From Cytophagales bacterium (GTDB lineage Bacteria; Bacteroidota; Bacteroidia; Cytophagales; Thermoflexibacteraceae), in assembly GCA_004294445.1 (NCBI GenBank), contig REAZ01000027.1, positions 1-60,867 of the forward strand: 60,867 nucleotides of DNA, read 5' to 3'. This document shows positions 32,221 through 42,602 of the stretch, one piece after another (positions within the stretch are counted from its first letter, which is position 1; each line of letters opens with the position of its first letter). The notes under the pieces are model-generated. The model had not been told where the DNA came from. It saw only the letters and a list, made by a program, of their open reading frames with translations, and made no database searches. A program made the translations under genes and the position numbers.

Positions 32221-35200
32221 GTGGAAGAAAAGGTCAAGAGACTAAGCCAAGCGGCAAAAGAACTGAATGTATCAGTAAGTACCATTGTGGAACATCTCTC
32301 CAATAAGTATCATCAGAAACTGGAGAACAATCCTAATGGCAAACTTACTATAGAGCAGTTCAACCTATTATCTAAGGACTTCGAGTCATCTATGATGACT
32401 AAGAAAGAAGCCCGCAACCTTAATATTGGCAAATCTCAAGGCGAAAACATAGTCATTAAATCCACTCCACACCAAGAGAAGCGGAAAGAAGAAGAGGAAC
32501 AAGAAATATTTATCAAGAATAACTTCATTGTTGAAAATAAAGAGAAAAATCCGTTTTCCAACCAAAATAAAAACGACCAAGAAAAGCCCAAAAAAGAAGT
32601 GGAAGTAATCAAAGCTAAACTTCCGGGACTTACGGTAGTAGATAAGATAGACTTGTCTGCAAAGCAGCAACCAAAAACTGACTACAAGCAGCAAAATTAT
32701 CAGAGCTATAATAAAAATAATAACAATAATAACTTCAATTCTAAGTCGAAAGACAATCCTATAAAGCCGATAGAGCAGCCTATAAAAAAGGTAGAGGAGC
32801 AGCAAGTAAAGAATGCGGAAGTGAAGCTAACTCCAAAAGAGGAGTTGAAGCACCCTATAATTGAGAAAACAGTGATAGTGCCTGTAGAGCTAAATACTCA
32901 GGAGGTAATAGTACCAACCATAACAGAAAAAACACCGCCCAAAGAGGAAGTAAAAACGCAAAATGATAAGCCAATAAACCCGCCAATTATTGATAAGGAC
33001 GAACAAGTCGTTGTAAGCGAAGTGCCTCACAAGGAAACTACCCACTTGCAAAATAAGAGTGAGAACAAAGATATCGAGCCAATGGAAAAAAATCTCATGA
33101 TTGAGAATGATTCATTAGAAGTCAGAAAGACAACTACTGTTTCAGATATTTTGAAAACTGCCAAGTTTAACAGAGATAAGAACATCGAATCTTCCCCCGA
33201 AGAAATCTTAAATCTAAACAAAGAGGTAATAGAAGCTAAAGCGGATGCTTTGCCCGGACTCAAAATAGTAGGTAAAATAGAGTTGCCAGACCCAAGAGCA
33301 AAGAAAAAACCAAAACCAATTGCTTCTTCTGATGATAATGCAGGTAAGGAAAAACGCAAACGTAAGCGCAAGCGCATCAGAGATAAGGAAAAAGAAGTGA
33401 GGCTAAATACGCCTAATACTCCTCAAGACCCAAATAAAAAAGTGGAAGTCCAAAAAGTTAATAATGTATTTACTCAGAATAAAAACCAGAGTAATAACAC
33501 TAATAACAACAATAATCGCAGTAATACCACTACTAACAATAATAGTAGTAACAACAACAACAATAGAAATAACACTACTACCAATAACAACAGTAATCGC
33601 AGTAATACCACTACTAACAATAGTAGTAATAATAACAACAACAGAAATAACACTACCACCAACAATAACAATCGCAGTAATACCACTAACAATAATAGTA
33701 GTAATAATAATAACAACAGAAATAACACTACCACCAACAATAACAATAATCCTAATAATAGGGTAGATTTTAAACGTGATAAACCTGTAAGAGAGGAGAT
33801 TTCGGAGAAAGAGATTCAGGAAAAAATCAAAAATACGCTTGCTATTCTGCATACTTCGAGCAAAGGACCTAAACAGACCTTTGGTAAGAAGCAGAAGAAA
33901 GAAAAGCTAAGGAATGCTGTAGCACGTAACCAAGAGCTAATCCAGCAAGAGAAAGATAAAAAACTACTCAAAGTTACTGAATTTATCTCTGCAAATGATT
34001 TGGCTACTTTGTTGCATATTTCTGTAAATGAGATTATCGCTAAATGCTTGTCATTCGGTATGTTCGTAGCTATTAATCAGCGTTTGGATGCAGAGGCTAT
34101 TACCTTTATTGCTGATGAGTTTGGCTATGATGTGGAGTTTATATCTGCCGAGCAGGAGATTGCTGTAACGTTTGTTCAGCAAGACAGACCTGAAGACTTG
34201 ATTTCTCGCGCACCTATAGTTACTATTATGGGACACGTAGATCATGGAAAGACCTCTCTGCTTGATTTTATTCGTCAGACCAATGTAACACAAGGCGAAG
34301 CTGGTGGTATCACGCAACATATTGGGGCTTATGATGTAATGACAAGTAGTGGGAAGAGAATTACTTTCTTAGATACACCGGGGCATGAGGCTTTTACTGC
34401 CATGCGTGCAAGAGGTGCAAAAGTTACAGACGTAGCAGTAATAGTAGTAGCAGCAGATGATAGCGTAATGCCTCAAACCATAGAAGCTATTAATCATGCC
34501 CAAGTTGCAGGTGTGCCTATGATATTTGCAATCAATAAAATAGATAAACCGGGTGCTAACCCAAGTAAAATTAAAGAAGCATTATCTGCCATGAATTACT
34601 TGGTAGAGGATTGGGGAGGTAAATATCAATGTCAAGAAATTTCGGCAAAGAAAGGCTTAGGTATTGAAGACCTTTTGGAAAAAATATTAATAGAGGCAGA
34701 AATGCTCGAACTAAAAGCAAACCCAAATAAGGGAGCTGTAGGAACGGTTATAGAAGCTTCTTTGGACAAAGGCAAGGGCTATGTAGCTACGGTATTGGTT
34801 GAGTCTGGGACTTTGAAAATAGGAGATATGCTATTAGCAGGCTCTCACTATGGTAAAGTAAAAGCAATGCTCGACTATAAAGGAAATAAACTGACGCACG
34901 CAGGTCCTTCTACACCAGTTCAAGTGCTTGGTTTGAATGGCGCACCGCAAGCAGGCGATAAATTGAATGTTACAAATGAGAGAGAAGCTAAAGAAATAGC
35001 AACAAGACGTGAACAAATTTTGCGCGAACAGAGTATCAGAGCTATCAAGCGAACTACCTTAAATGATTTAGGTCGCCGTATCGCTTTGGGATTCAAGCAG
35101 TTGAACGTAATAGTGAAAGCAGACGTAGATGGTTCGGTAGAAGCTCTTTCCGATGCCCTATTGAAACTTTCAAGAGAAACTGTAGAAGTGCAGATTCTTC

Positions 35201-35727
35201 ACAAAGGCGTTGGGCAAATTTCTGAATCAGACGTTACACTTGCTACTACTTCGGATGCGATTATCATTGGTTTCCAAGTTCGCCCTTCAGTAAACGCTCG
35301 CAAATTAGCAGACAAAGAGGGAGTAGAGATTCGTATGTACTCTATTATCTATGACGCTATCAATGAGGTCAAAGATGCCTTAGAAGGTATGCTTGCGCCT
35401 ACTTTCGAAGAGGTAATTTTAGGAAATGCAGAGGTCAGAGAAGTATTCAAGATTACAAAAATTGGTACGGTAGCAGGTTGCTATATCACCGAAGGCTCTA
35501 TCAAGAGAAACGGCAGAGTACGTATTATTAGAGATGGCATTGTAGTCTATGGCGGTGGTGAAAATGGCAGTGGAGAGATTAGTGCATTAAAACGTTTCAA
35601 AGATGATGTAAGTGAGGTAAAAACAAACTATGAGTGTGGTATAAGTGTGAAAAACTTTAATGACATTCAGATAGGAGATATTATAGAGGCTTATGAGCAA
35701 AAAGAGGTAAAGCGAAAATTAACTTAG
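32221..35727 (+). CDS. infB: Translation initiation factor IF-2, with Asn-rich linker
   Basis: 1168 aa, long for IF-2 (usually 890-1000). It delivers fMet-tRNA to the 30S subunit and hydrolyses GTP. The start is GTG ([22 protein letters not shown]2_N domain). A charged low-complexity region follows, including a ~90-residue Asn/Thr/Ser/Arg stretch (about 423-513) made by tandem DNA repeats. A second IF2_N-like domain lies at about 580-645. The G domain has GHVDHGKT (about 671), [16 protein letters not shown] and [13 protein letters not shown], and then beta-barrel and C-terminal domains. It has its own promoter after a nusA terminator, so it can be expressed apart from rimP-nusA. Confidence 0.97.
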   Translation: MEEKVKRLSQAAKELNVSVSTIVEHLSNKYHQKLENNPNGKLTIEQFNLLSKDFESSMMTKKEARNLNIGKSQGENIVIKSTPHQEKRKEEEEQEIFIKNNFIVENKEKNPFSNQNKNDQEKPKKEVEVIKAKLPGLTVVDKIDLSAKQQPKTDYKQQNYQSYNKNNNNNNFNSKSKDNPIKPIEQPIKKVEEQQVKNAEVKLTPKEELKHPIIEKTVIVPVELNTQEVIVPTITEKTPPKEEVKTQNDKPINPPIIDKDEQVVVSEVPHKETTHLQNKSENKDIEPMEKNLMIENDSLEVRKTTTVSDILKTAKFNRDKNIESSPEEILNLNKEVIEAKADALPGLKIVGKIELPDPRAKKKPKPIASSDDNAGKEKRKRKRKRIRDKEKEVRLNTPNTPQDPNKKVEVQKVNNVFTQNKNQSNNTNNNNNRSNTTTNNNSSNNNNNRNNTTTNNNSNRSNTTTNNSSNNNNNRNNTTTNNNNRSNTTNNNSSNNNNNRNNTTTNNNNNPNNRVDFKRDKPVREEISEKEIQEKIKNTLAILHTSSKGPKQTFGKKQKKEKLRNAVARNQELIQQEKDKKLLKVTEFISANDLATLLHISVNEIIAKCLSFGMFVAINQRLDAEAITFIADEFGYDVEFISAEQEIAVTFVQQDRPEDLISRAPIVTIMGHVDHGKTSLLDFIRQTNVTQGEAGGITQHIGAYDVMTSSGKRITFLDTPGHEAFTAMRARGAKVTDVAVIVVAADDSVMPQTIEAINHAQVAGVPMIFAINKIDKPGANPSKIKEALSAMNYLVEDWGGKYQCQEISAKKGLGIEDLLEKILIEAEMLELKANPNKGAVGTVIEASLDKGKGYVATVLVESGTLKIGDMLLAGSHYGKVKAMLDYKGNKLTHAGPSTPVQVLGLNGAPQAGDKLNVTNEREAKEIATRREQILREQSIRAIKRTTLNDLGRRIALGFKQLNVIVKADVDGSVEALSDALLKLSRETVEVQILHKGVGQISESDVTLATTSDAIIIGFQVRPSVNARKLADKEGVEIRMYSIIYDAINEVKDALEGMLAPTFEEVILGNAEVREVFKITKIGTVAGCYITEGSIKRNGRVRIIRDGIVVYGGGENGSGEISALKRFKDDVSEVKTNYECGISVKNFNDIQIGDIIEAYEQKEVKRKLT
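33484..33759 (+). repeat. Coding tandem repeat in infB (Asn-rich)
   Basis: Three to four imperfect units of about 66-72 bp, each built around CGCAGTAATACCACTA and AGAAATAACACTACCACC joined by runs of AAC/AAT. They encode [13 protein letters not shown] and [13 protein letters not shown] peptides. The unit number could change by slippage without breaking the frame. Confidence 0.85.
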
Positions 35728-35749
35728 AAGTCCCTTCAAACAATACTTT

Positions 35750-35788
35750 AAAAAAATCATTTCTTAAATAAGGAAATGATTTTTTTAT
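35750..35788. terminator. Bidirectional terminator infB / gldA
   Basis: A long stem AAAAAATCATTTC / GAAATGATTTTTT with A and T tracts on the two sides, between convergent infB and gldA. The gldA stop codon (35785-35787) lies inside its left flank. Confidence 0.88.
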
Positions 35789-36693
35789 TCACTCTGTGTA
35801 ACATCTTGAAATATATTTTCCAGAGATATTTCTTCCTTGCTCATGCCTACAATCAGCCAACCTTTTTCTAAGGCTAACTTAGAAATCTCAGAACGAATAT
35901 CTTGTGAGGAACTTACAATGATTTTGCTATCACTAATTTGATGAATATGAATGACCGAAGGAAGGCTTTTAAGCATATCTGTCTCTATCTTTTCGGCAAA
36001 TTCAATCATAATTTTGATTTCTTTTTCGTTACCCTGTAGCTCATCAAGAGGGCTATCTTTTACTATCTTACCCAAATTAATAATCACTACTCTATCGCAT
36101 AAAGCCTTGACTTCTTGTAAGATATGGGAGGAAAACAAAACGGTTCTTTCTCTGCTAATTTGTTTGATTACATTTCGCACCTCTACTATTTGGTTAGGGT
36201 CTAAGGCACTCGTTGGCTCATCGAGAATTAATACGGGTGGCTCGTGAATGAGTGCCTGTGCCAAGCCGACACGCTGACGATAGCCTTTGGAAAGCGCACC
36301 TATTTTTTTGCGTTGCTCTCGTTCTAACCCGCAAAGTTCTACTACTTCCTTTACTCGTTTCTCATTCTGCGTACCTTTGAGTAGATGCAGAGAGCCTATA
36401 AAATGCAGATATTCATGCACATACATATCTAAGTATAGCGGATTATGCTCAGGTAAATAGCCCACATTTTTGCGAACCTCCAAAGGAGAGGCAAGTACAT
36501 CATAGCCACATACTTCTACTGTACCGCTTGTAGGTGTTAGGTAGCAAGTTGCTATTTTCATTGTCGTAGATTTGCCCGCCCCGTTCGGACCTAAAAAGCC
36601 TACTATTTGCCCCTTCTTTGCCTCAAAAGAGATATGATTTACGGCAAGTTGCTCTCCGTATTGCTTAGTTAAATCTTTGACAATTAATGACAT
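35785..36693 (-). CDS. gldA: Gliding-motility ABC transporter ATPase GldA
   Basis: 302 aa ABC ATPase. It has Walker A GPNGAGKST at residues 35-43, signature LSKGYRQRVGLAQAL (about 134-148), Walker B PVLILDEPTSALDP and the H-loop SSHILQEV. The ~75-residue C-terminal extension (after LGKIVKDSPLDEL) and the start MSLIVKDLTKQYGEQLAVNH match GldA of gliding Bacteroidota. GldA works with GldF and GldG membrane subunits in surface gliding; these are not in the window. It lies 36 bp after the proline dehydrogenase gene. A general multidrug-type ABC ATPase is the alternative. Confidence 0.85.
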   Translation of the reverse strand: MSLIVKDLTKQYGEQLAVNHISFEAKKGQIVGFLGPNGAGKSTTMKIATCYLTPTSGTVEVCGYDVLASPLEVRKNVGYLPEHNPLYLDMYVHEYLHFIGSLHLLKGTQNEKRVKEVVELCGLEREQRKKIGALSKGYRQRVGLAQALIHEPPVLILDEPTSALDPNQIVEVRNVIKQISRERTVLFSSHILQEVKALCDRVVIINLGKIVKDSPLDELQGNEKEIKIMIEFAEKIETDMLKSLPSVIHIHQISDSKIIVSSSQDIRSEISKLALEKGWLIVGMSKEEISLENIFQDVTQSE

Positions 36694-36729
36694 GACTTTA
36701 TTTTTATTCTTTTTAATATCGTAAAAAAT

Positions 36730-37962
36730 TTACAACCGTCCTTTTATCCGTTTTCTTCTCGCTACTTCTTTGGTAATGAGTTTGAGTTCTCGACTGCTTT
36801 GCCCTGCTACAGAAGTGTTTTCTGCCGCACGGCGAAAAAGATAGGGCATAACGGATTTGATGGGCCCGTAAGGCACATATTTGGCAACATTATAGCTCAC
36901 TTTTGCCAAATTAAAAGAAATATGGTCGCTCATGCCAAAAAGTTGAGCAAACCAAACCCCCTTGTTTCCTCTCTCAATGCCATGCTGTTCCATCAGGCTC
37001 GCCAAATATAGGCAACTTTGTTCGTTATGAGTACCTGCACATATATCTACGTCGTTTTTGTGGGTAACACAAAACAGCAATGCGTCATTAAATGCTTTAT
37101 CAGTGGCAGTTTTGCTGGGCTGAATAGGGTCGGGATAGCCTAATTCTTTGGCTCGTTTTCTTTCTTTTTCCATATAAGCCCCTCGCACTATCTTTGCCCC
37201 TATTTTATACCCCTTACTAATGCCATTGGTAGTCGCTATTTTAAGTTTGTTGAGAGCTGCTGTCGTATAAAGTTGGTAAGTATTATAAACAATCACTTGC
37301 TCCCGATTGTACTTCTCCATCATTTCGTATGCAATGCTGTCTATGGCATCTTGTATCCAAGTTTCTTCCGCATCTATAAATACGCGTATTTTTTGCTCAA
37401 AAGCAGTACGACAAATATTGTCTATGCGTTTTTTGAGTTTTTCTATGGCTATTTTTTCAGCATCGAGCAACAGAATTGATGAGTTATTGAGGTGCATGGC
37501 ATATTTTTCAAGCAGTTCGTAAGATGCCATGCCTGTGGTCTTAAAAACGGAAAAGGGAATATCCGCGGATTTTGCTGCCTTATGAATAGTAGCGATAGTT
37601 TCAGTTTCGGTTTCGTCGAATGCTGCCTCTGTTTTTTCGCCTTCTACGGAATAATCTAATATTGTCCCTATGTGGCATTTGGCAAGCACTTGGACGGTTT
37701 TTTCACAATCTTCTATGTTTTCTCCACCGCAAAACTGTTTGAATAGCGTGGTTTTAAGTAGTGTTTCTATGGGCAAGCCCGACTTCAGGGCAAACCGAAT
37801 GAGCTTAGTGCCGCTACTTACCAACCAGTTTTTATTAATAGAGGAAAAAAGAACATAGCTTTTCCACAAATCTGGATTTGTTTTATAGGAAAAAGCGACT
37901 TGAGTATCTTCGAAAGAAATATCTTTGAGCCTATTTTTATTCGTATCTGAGGGCGTTTCCAT
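36730..37962 (-). CDS. putA: Proline dehydrogenase (single-function PutA domain)
   Basis: 410 aa FAD enzyme that oxidises proline to pyrroline-5-carboxylate and passes electrons to the quinone pool. The (beta/alpha)8 barrel shows DYSVEGEKTEAAFDETETET, VYNTYQLYTTAALNKLK, KIVRGAYMEKERKRA, CAGTHNEQSCLYL and the C-terminal YVPYGPIKSVMPYLFRRAAE, which holds the family's YxRR/RRxxEN-like substrate residues. It is a stand-alone PRODH; no aldehyde dehydrogenase half is attached or adjacent. A perfect promoter (TTTG-20-TAAATTTG, 38053-38022) lies upstream, divergent from porQ. Confidence 0.92.
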   Translation of the reverse strand: METPSDTNKNRLKDISFEDTQVAFSYKTNPDLWKSYVLFSSINKNWLVSSGTKLIRFALKSGLPIETLLKTTLFKQFCGGENIEDCEKTVQVLAKCHIGTILDYSVEGEKTEAAFDETETETIATIHKAAKSADIPFSVFKTTGMASYELLEKYAMHLNNSSILLLDAEKIAIEKLKKRIDNICRTAFEQKIRVFIDAEETWIQDAIDSIAYEMMEKYNREQVIVYNTYQLYTTAALNKLKIATTNGISKGYKIGAKIVRGAYMEKERKRAKELGYPDPIQPSKTATDKAFNDALLFCVTHKNDVDICAGTHNEQSCLYLASLMEQHGIERGNKGVWFAQLFGMSDHISFNLAKVSYNVAKYVPYGPIKSVMPYLFRRAAENTSVAGQSSRELKLITKEVARRKRIKGRL

Positions 37963-38021
37963 GAAAATTTTATTTAATTAACGCTATCACTGATTGATTG
38001 ATGCTGTTTTTTCTGATAGTA

Positions 38022-38053
38022 CAAATTTATCGTTTTTTTTCTGACTTGGCAAA
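38022..38053 (-). promoter_or_regulatory. Promoter of proline dehydrogenase
   Basis: On the minus strand TTTG (38053-38050), exactly 20 bp, then TAAATTTG (38029-38022). It predicts a leader of about 55 nt. Confidence 0.85.
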
Positions 38054-38084
38054 GTAGAATGAGTGTATAGAAAAATAAATTTAC

Positions 38085-38092
38085 TAAATTTG
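38085..38092 (+). promoter_or_regulatory. -7 box of porQ
   Basis: A perfect TAAATTTG. Transcription from it would start near 38098, downstream of the ATG at 38063. This supports the GTG at 38123 as the porQ start. No TTTG lies 20 bp upstream. Confidence 0.5.
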
Positions 38093-38122
38093 TTTACTTG
38101 CTCAATACAAAACAAAAAAATA

Positions 38123-39175
38123 GTGAGAACCAACGTATTTTTCAGTATTCTATTCATCATACTTCCTTTTTCTGCTTTTGCCCAACTTGGTGGCAAGCAG
38201 TCGTTCAGCTTTCTAAATATAGCACCTAATGCACGTATTTTGGGCTTAGGCGGCGTGAATCTCACTGCTGATAGCAAAGATATAGGTATGTTTTTTTCTA
38301 ATCCTGCTTTAGTAGATTCTACGGATGGCACAAATGCACAACTTAATTTTTTTACCTTAAATGCGGGTTCTACCTATTCTACTTTTGCATTTCAAAAACG
38401 GATTTCGGCTAATCGTTTCTTACGTGCTGGTATTCAATATCTTGGCTATGGAAGTTTTAATGGGTTTGATTTGGTAGGCAACAGTACGGGTAGCTTTTCT
38501 GCTCAGGATTATGCACTTACAGTTTCTTATGCACAGCGTATTTCCCCTTTTACTTTAGGTATCAATCTGAAATTGGTTGGCTCGTCTATTGCCAATTATT
38601 CTTCTTTCGGAATCCTCTTAGATGTAGCAAGTGCATTTATTCACCCCAAAAAAGATTTGAAAATAAGTTTAGCCATCAAAAACTTAGGCTTTGCTTTCAG
38701 TAACTATACAGATGCATCTCAGTTTTCTATGCCGTTTGATGCCCAAGTAGGTATTTCGTTCCGCCCAGAAAAAATGCCCATCAGATTCTCTTTTACGGCG
38801 CATCAGCTTGCTCCGTCAGCCGACATCGTCTATAATGACCCGAACAAAAAAGGCATTATCGATGCCAATGGGAATGAAATAAAGCCCACTGTTTCCACTT
38901 TTGACAAGCTAAGTAGGCGAATGGTATTTGGGGCAGAAGTAATTGTAAGTAAAAATTTTAATATACGTTTCGGTTATAATTTTCTGAGGAGAAAGGAGCT
39001 AAGTGAGGAAGTAAGGAGGGCGTTGGTAGGTTTTTCTTTTGGGTTTATGTTCAGAGTAAAAGAAATGGAATTTAGTTATGCCCGCAGTATTCAGCATCTT
39101 TCTGGTGGGCTTAATTGCTTTTCTATTGCCCTGAATACCAACAGTTTGATAAAAAAGAAAAAGATAGTAGAATAA
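38123..39175 (+). CDS. porQ: Type IX secretion outer-membrane protein PorQ
   Basis: About 350 aa from the GTG start (RTNVFFSILFIILPFSAFAQ signal peptide, cut after Q). The frame opens further upstream to an ATG at 38063, but that part would precede the predicted transcription start. The mature N-terminus LGGKQSFSFLNIAPNARILG is typical of PorQ, and LGGVNLTADSKDIGMFFSNP, YSTFAFQKRISANRFLRAGI and the closing strands give a FadL/PorV-like 14-strand barrel. PorQ binds PorZ in the surface complex that attaches sorted cargo to the outer membrane. It fits the CHU_C protein and gldA in this window. Confidence 0.8.
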   Translation: MRTNVFFSILFIILPFSAFAQLGGKQSFSFLNIAPNARILGLGGVNLTADSKDIGMFFSNPALVDSTDGTNAQLNFFTLNAGSTYSTFAFQKRISANRFLRAGIQYLGYGSFNGFDLVGNSTGSFSAQDYALTVSYAQRISPFTLGINLKLVGSSIANYSSFGILLDVASAFIHPKKDLKISLAIKNLGFAFSNYTDASQFSMPFDAQVGISFRPEKMPIRFSFTAHQLAPSADIVYNDPNKKGIIDANGNEIKPTVSTFDKLSRRMVFGAEVIVSKNFNIRFGYNFLRRKELSEEVRRALVGFSFGFMFRVKEMEFSYARSIQHLSGGLNCFSIALNTNSLIKKKKIVE

Positions 39176-39249
39176 AAAAACGCACAACCAACTTTGGCAA
39201 ACATTCAACTTCGGAGTTTAAACGTTTGCCAAACTTAGATACAGAGGTA

Positions 39250-41016
39250 TTAATTTTCTGTTTGAAACTGCATTTCCTCGATGGTCGTATTGCCTAATTT
39301 ATCTACAGCCCTAATTTTCAAAATATGTAATTTCCCCGCAGGAAAGCCCGAAATAGGGGCTGTATAAAGTTGCTCTGGGTTATTATTGAGTTTATAATAA
39401 ATTCTATCATAGCCTACTTGCTCGTCAGTTGCTGCCAAAAAGACTGAAATGTGTTTTGGGTAAACACTTATTTCTCCGTTGCTCGATACGCTGGGGTTCG
39501 GCGAAGGAGAGGTGGCACTCAAAAATCGCTTTTCAGTAGGCTTTGCACTAAAATGTGCAAAAATTTGGGGACCTATCTTATCTACTTTGAAAAAAAACTC
39601 TTGGCGGTTACGATTATTTACATTGTCGTAGCCAAAAAACATTACTTTATGCACCCCTTCTTCTCCGATACTAAAAGGAGAGCCTACATAGTCAGTTTCG
39701 TTGCCATCATCTCGTCCTTTCAGGTTATAGGTAATCTGCTGCACGCCCGATTCCGCATCAGTGGCTAAAAGGCTGATTTGTGTGCGGTCATTTACATAGA
39801 CCGTATCTCTCATTCTGAAAACATTTCCCGCAAAGCTAAAACCCAACTTAGGTCCTGTTAAATCCATATACATTGCTTTTACATCTCGCTCATACCTACC
39901 GCTTCCTCTATTTCCTACCTTGTCAATAGCATAATAATTAACAAAGTGATTTCCTGCGCGCGTAGGCAGGTAAAAAGCATCTTCATAGCGTTGAGGTTTT
40001 ACGCCGTCTATGGAGTAAAAAATGTCTTGCACGCCCGATTTATTGTCTAAGGCTTGCAATTTGAGCTTGGTTCTTCCCGAAAAATACGTCCTTCCGCCTA
40101 CTACAAAGCGGTCGCCTAATATTTCAGAACTTACGATAGGGGCATCTTTATCCAAATAAATTGGGAGCGTTTTTTCTGGTTCTACATTCCCTACATGGTC
40201 GATGGCTCTGTACCTGACTACGTGGTCATTATCAGACAAGTCGCTCAAATCAAATGCACCTGTATAAGTTTTGAAGTTCGGGTCTTCGTCTATCCTATAT
40301 TCTATTTTTTTTACGCCCGCCCCGCCGTCTTCGGCAGAAAGGGCAATTTTGGTACGTGGCGAAACAATGTCTTCGAGCAAGTCAAACTGGAGCGTAGGTG
40401 TAGAAGTTGGCGGGGTAATATCAACGGTAAAAGTGCGTATTCTGGGTACTTCTACATTGCCTACCTTATCGGCTGCATAAAATTTATAAGTATATGTTTT
40501 TTCCTGTTCAAAATTAATAATTGACGTATAATCTTGGTAATCAGCGTTGTCTATTGAAAAATATGTTTTTGATACCCCCGACATTTCGTCAGTAGAACTA
40601 AGGGCGGCGGTGAGTCCTGTACCAAAAAATTGCATTTGTTTTTTTGCATTAAAATAAGCAAGAGCCGTTTGGAACTTAACAGAGGAAATAGGTGCAATGC
40701 CGTCAGCATAGACAGGAAAGCGTATTTCTCCTTGCTTGCCCTGCGTCATGACGTGGCGTATGTAGTGCGTACCATGCCCATCAAGCATAAAGCCGCCTGC
40801 ATGAGGATTGGCAGTGGTTTTTTCCAATCGTAGTTTCTCATCACCATCGGGAGAGGCACTTAAGAACAAATAGACAGGCAAAGAAACGTGCTGATAATAG
40901 CGTCCTTGTTCATCTATGAATCTTGTTTTTTCGTGTTTTTTCTGCTCCTGAGCAAGCAGGGGCAGCGAAAGAATACCTAAAATAAAAATAGTAACAGTAA
41001 TCTTGATGGTTTTCAT
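39250..41016 (-). CDS. OmpL47-type beta-sandwich surface protein
   Basis: 588 aa with signal peptide MKTIKITVTIFILGILSLPL (cut after LAQ). It is built of about five OmpL47/BACON-like repeats. Each has a D-x-x-SGVxxIxYxID / P pattern and ends in (Y/F)xAxDKVGN: about 145-200, 205-290, 295-380, 390-480 and 510-585. The first ~110 residues differ (HAGGFMLDGHGTHYIRHVM). OmpL47 domains occur in surface proteins that bind host or matrix molecules in other phyla; the role here is unknown. It is convergent with porQ. Confidence 0.75.
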   Translation of the reverse strand: MKTIKITVTIFILGILSLPLLAQEQKKHEKTRFIDEQGRYYQHVSLPVYLFLSASPDGDEKLRLEKTTANPHAGGFMLDGHGTHYIRHVMTQGKQGEIRFPVYADGIAPISSVKFQTALAYFNAKKQMQFFGTGLTAALSSTDEMSGVSKTYFSIDNADYQDYTSIINFEQEKTYTYKFYAADKVGNVEVPRIRTFTVDITPPTSTPTLQFDLLEDIVSPRTKIALSAEDGGAGVKKIEYRIDEDPNFKTYTGAFDLSDLSDNDHVVRYRAIDHVGNVEPEKTLPIYLDKDAPIVSSEILGDRFVVGGRTYFSGRTKLKLQALDNKSGVQDIFYSIDGVKPQRYEDAFYLPTRAGNHFVNYYAIDKVGNRGSGRYERDVKAMYMDLTGPKLGFSFAGNVFRMRDTVYVNDRTQISLLATDAESGVQQITYNLKGRDDGNETDYVGSPFSIGEEGVHKVMFFGYDNVNNRNRQEFFFKVDKIGPQIFAHFSAKPTEKRFLSATSPSPNPSVSSNGEISVYPKHISVFLAATDEQVGYDRIYYKLNNNPEQLYTAPISGFPAGKLHILKIRAVDKLGNTTIEEMQFQTEN

Positions 41017-41114
41017 GCTAAATAAAATAAGGGAGTAAAACAGTATTATTCTTTTTTAACAAACCTAATAAAAAGTCATTAGATACGCAAATATCAAGCG
41101 TTAATTTCCTATCC

Positions 41115-42491
41115 TTAGTGTGCATTGATGTTCGGCACAATAGCAGGCGCATTTTGTACGATTGTTTTGCTTCGCGATAAAAAGCGAACAGTAAGCAAAA
41201 TAGCTGCTGCCGTAAGAGCAAGAAACAGACTAAGCCAAATGCCTACAGCACCCATTCCAAACGTAAAACCAAGCATATAGCCCAAAGGAATCCCTATTCC
41301 CCAATAGGCAAAAAGCGTAATTAATGTGGGCATTCTCACGTCTGTAATGCCGCGCAACGCCCCCATACAGGCTACTTGCAAGCCGTCAGAAAGTTGGAAA
41401 AGTGCCGCTACGATGAGCAAGGTGCTTGCTATTTTTTGTACCTCTACTTCATTGACATAAAGGGCGGGCAAACTTTGGTAAAAAATGGTAATAATGAGCA
41501 TACAAAAAGCCATAAACATCAGATTGATAATCATACCCGCTTTGCCCGCCATTCGCAATTCTTGGGTATTCTTCAGTCCTAATTGGTTGGCTGTGCGTAC
41601 TGCGGTTGCGGCACTTATGCCTTGGGCTACCAAAAAAGTAACAGAAGCTATATTCAAGGCTATCTGATGGGCAGCAAGTGTATTGGCATCTATCCAGCCC
41701 ATCATGACGTTGGACATGGCGAAAGCACTCATCTCAAAAAGCATTGAAAGACCAATAGGCACGCCTAACTTGAGTAAATACATAAATTCGCTCTTTGAAA
41801 ATACATTCCATTCCATACCTTGCAGATAAGTGGCAAACTTAGCGGAACTAAGAAAAACAATGACAAGGGCAATGCAGCCCGCCATGCGGGAAAGCAAGGT
41901 AGCAATACCCGCCCCAAGCAAGCCCATTTCTGGGAAGCCCCAATTTCCGAAGATAAGTAGATAATTTAGAAAAACATTTAAAATAGCCTCGCCAAATTCG
42001 ATGAACATAGGCTCTTTGGTGTGGGAAAGCCCGTGCATAAACTGCTTTATCGACTGAAAAATTAGGACAAAAAAAGCAGAACCGCCTATCACCTGTAAAT
42101 AGGGACGCGCTAAACTTACTACTTCGGGCTGCTGTCCCATGTCTTCCAAAAAGAAGGAACTTGCATAAATAATGGCAAAAATTAACAAGCCTACCGTACT
42201 ATAAAGAACAATACCATGCTTAAAATAGCGTTTGCAAGCCTTCATATCTCCCGCAGCAAAAGAAGATGCTACGGGCGGAGTAAGCCCAATAGTGATACCA
42301 ATGCCAACAATAAAAACGGTGAAAAATAGGGCATTTGCCAGAGAGGAAGCAGCCAAAGACTGACTTTCGTAATGACCAACCATCGTCGTATCTGCCAAGC
42401 TAATCAGGATTTGTGATAGCTGACCCGCAATAATGGGCAGGGCAAGTGTGATAGTTTGTTTGTAGTGCGACAAATAAGTTTTACTAAACAT
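41115..42491 (-). CDS. MATE-family multidrug/cation efflux transporter
   Basis: About 458 aa with 12 hydrophobic segments, the NorM-like MATE plan: LALPIIAGQLSQILISLADT, TMVGHYESQSLAASSLANAL and a second half with KLGVPIGLSMLFEMSAFAMS. It exports cationic compounds with Na+ or H+ exchange. The frame extends to 42560, but the RRM-gene terminator and the TATCTTTG -7 box (42527-42520) lie inside that part. So I set the start at the ATG 42491, giving MFSKTYLSHYKQTITLALPI. Confidence 0.92.
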   Translation of the reverse strand: MFSKTYLSHYKQTITLALPIIAGQLSQILISLADTTMVGHYESQSLAASSLANALFFTVFIVGIGITIGLTPPVASSFAAGDMKACKRYFKHGIVLYSTVGLLIFAIIYASSFFLEDMGQQPEVVSLARPYLQVIGGSAFFVLIFQSIKQFMHGLSHTKEPMFIEFGEAILNVFLNYLLIFGNWGFPEMGLLGAGIATLLSRMAGCIALVIVFLSSAKFATYLQGMEWNVFSKSEFMYLLKLGVPIGLSMLFEMSAFAMSNVMMGWIDANTLAAHQIALNIASVTFLVAQGISAATAVRTANQLGLKNTQELRMAGKAGMIINLMFMAFCMLIITIFYQSLPALYVNEVEVQKIASTLLIVAALFQLSDGLQVACMGALRGITDVRMPTLITLFAYWGIGIPLGYMLGFTFGMGAVGIWLSLFLALTAAAILLTVRFLSRSKTIVQNAPAIVPNINAH

Positions 42492-42519
42492 TTGCAAAAC
42501 GGGGCTTAAAGTTAATGGG

Positions 42520-42527
42520 CAAAGATA
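42520..42527 (-). promoter_or_regulatory. -7 box of the MATE gene
   Basis: A perfect TATCTTTG on the minus strand. It decides the start: the upstream ATG at 42560 would not be on the message. No TTTG lies 20 bp upstream. Confidence 0.5.
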
Positions 42528-42533
42528 ATAAAA

Positions 42534-42557
42534 AAAGCAACCTATAAAGGTTGCTTT
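42534..42557 (-). terminator. Terminator of the RRM protein gene
   Basis: AAAGCAACC / GGTTGCTTT stem (9 bp, 6-base loop) followed on the minus strand by a T-run. It lies about 45 bp after the RRM gene stop. Confidence 0.88.
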
Positions 42558-42602
42558 CAAAATCTTTTCAAATAAGACAAAAATATCTACGAAGTATATC
42601 GC

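Noticed and set aside
33403..33852. Long frames on other strands and phases across the Asn-rich part of infB
   Set aside because: They are by-products of the AAC/AAT repeat (poly-Leu, poly-Val or poly-Ile readings) inside a clear infB frame.
42491..42560. N-terminal extension of the MATE transporter
   Set aside because: It overlaps a terminator and a -7 box, so it is probably not on the mRNA.
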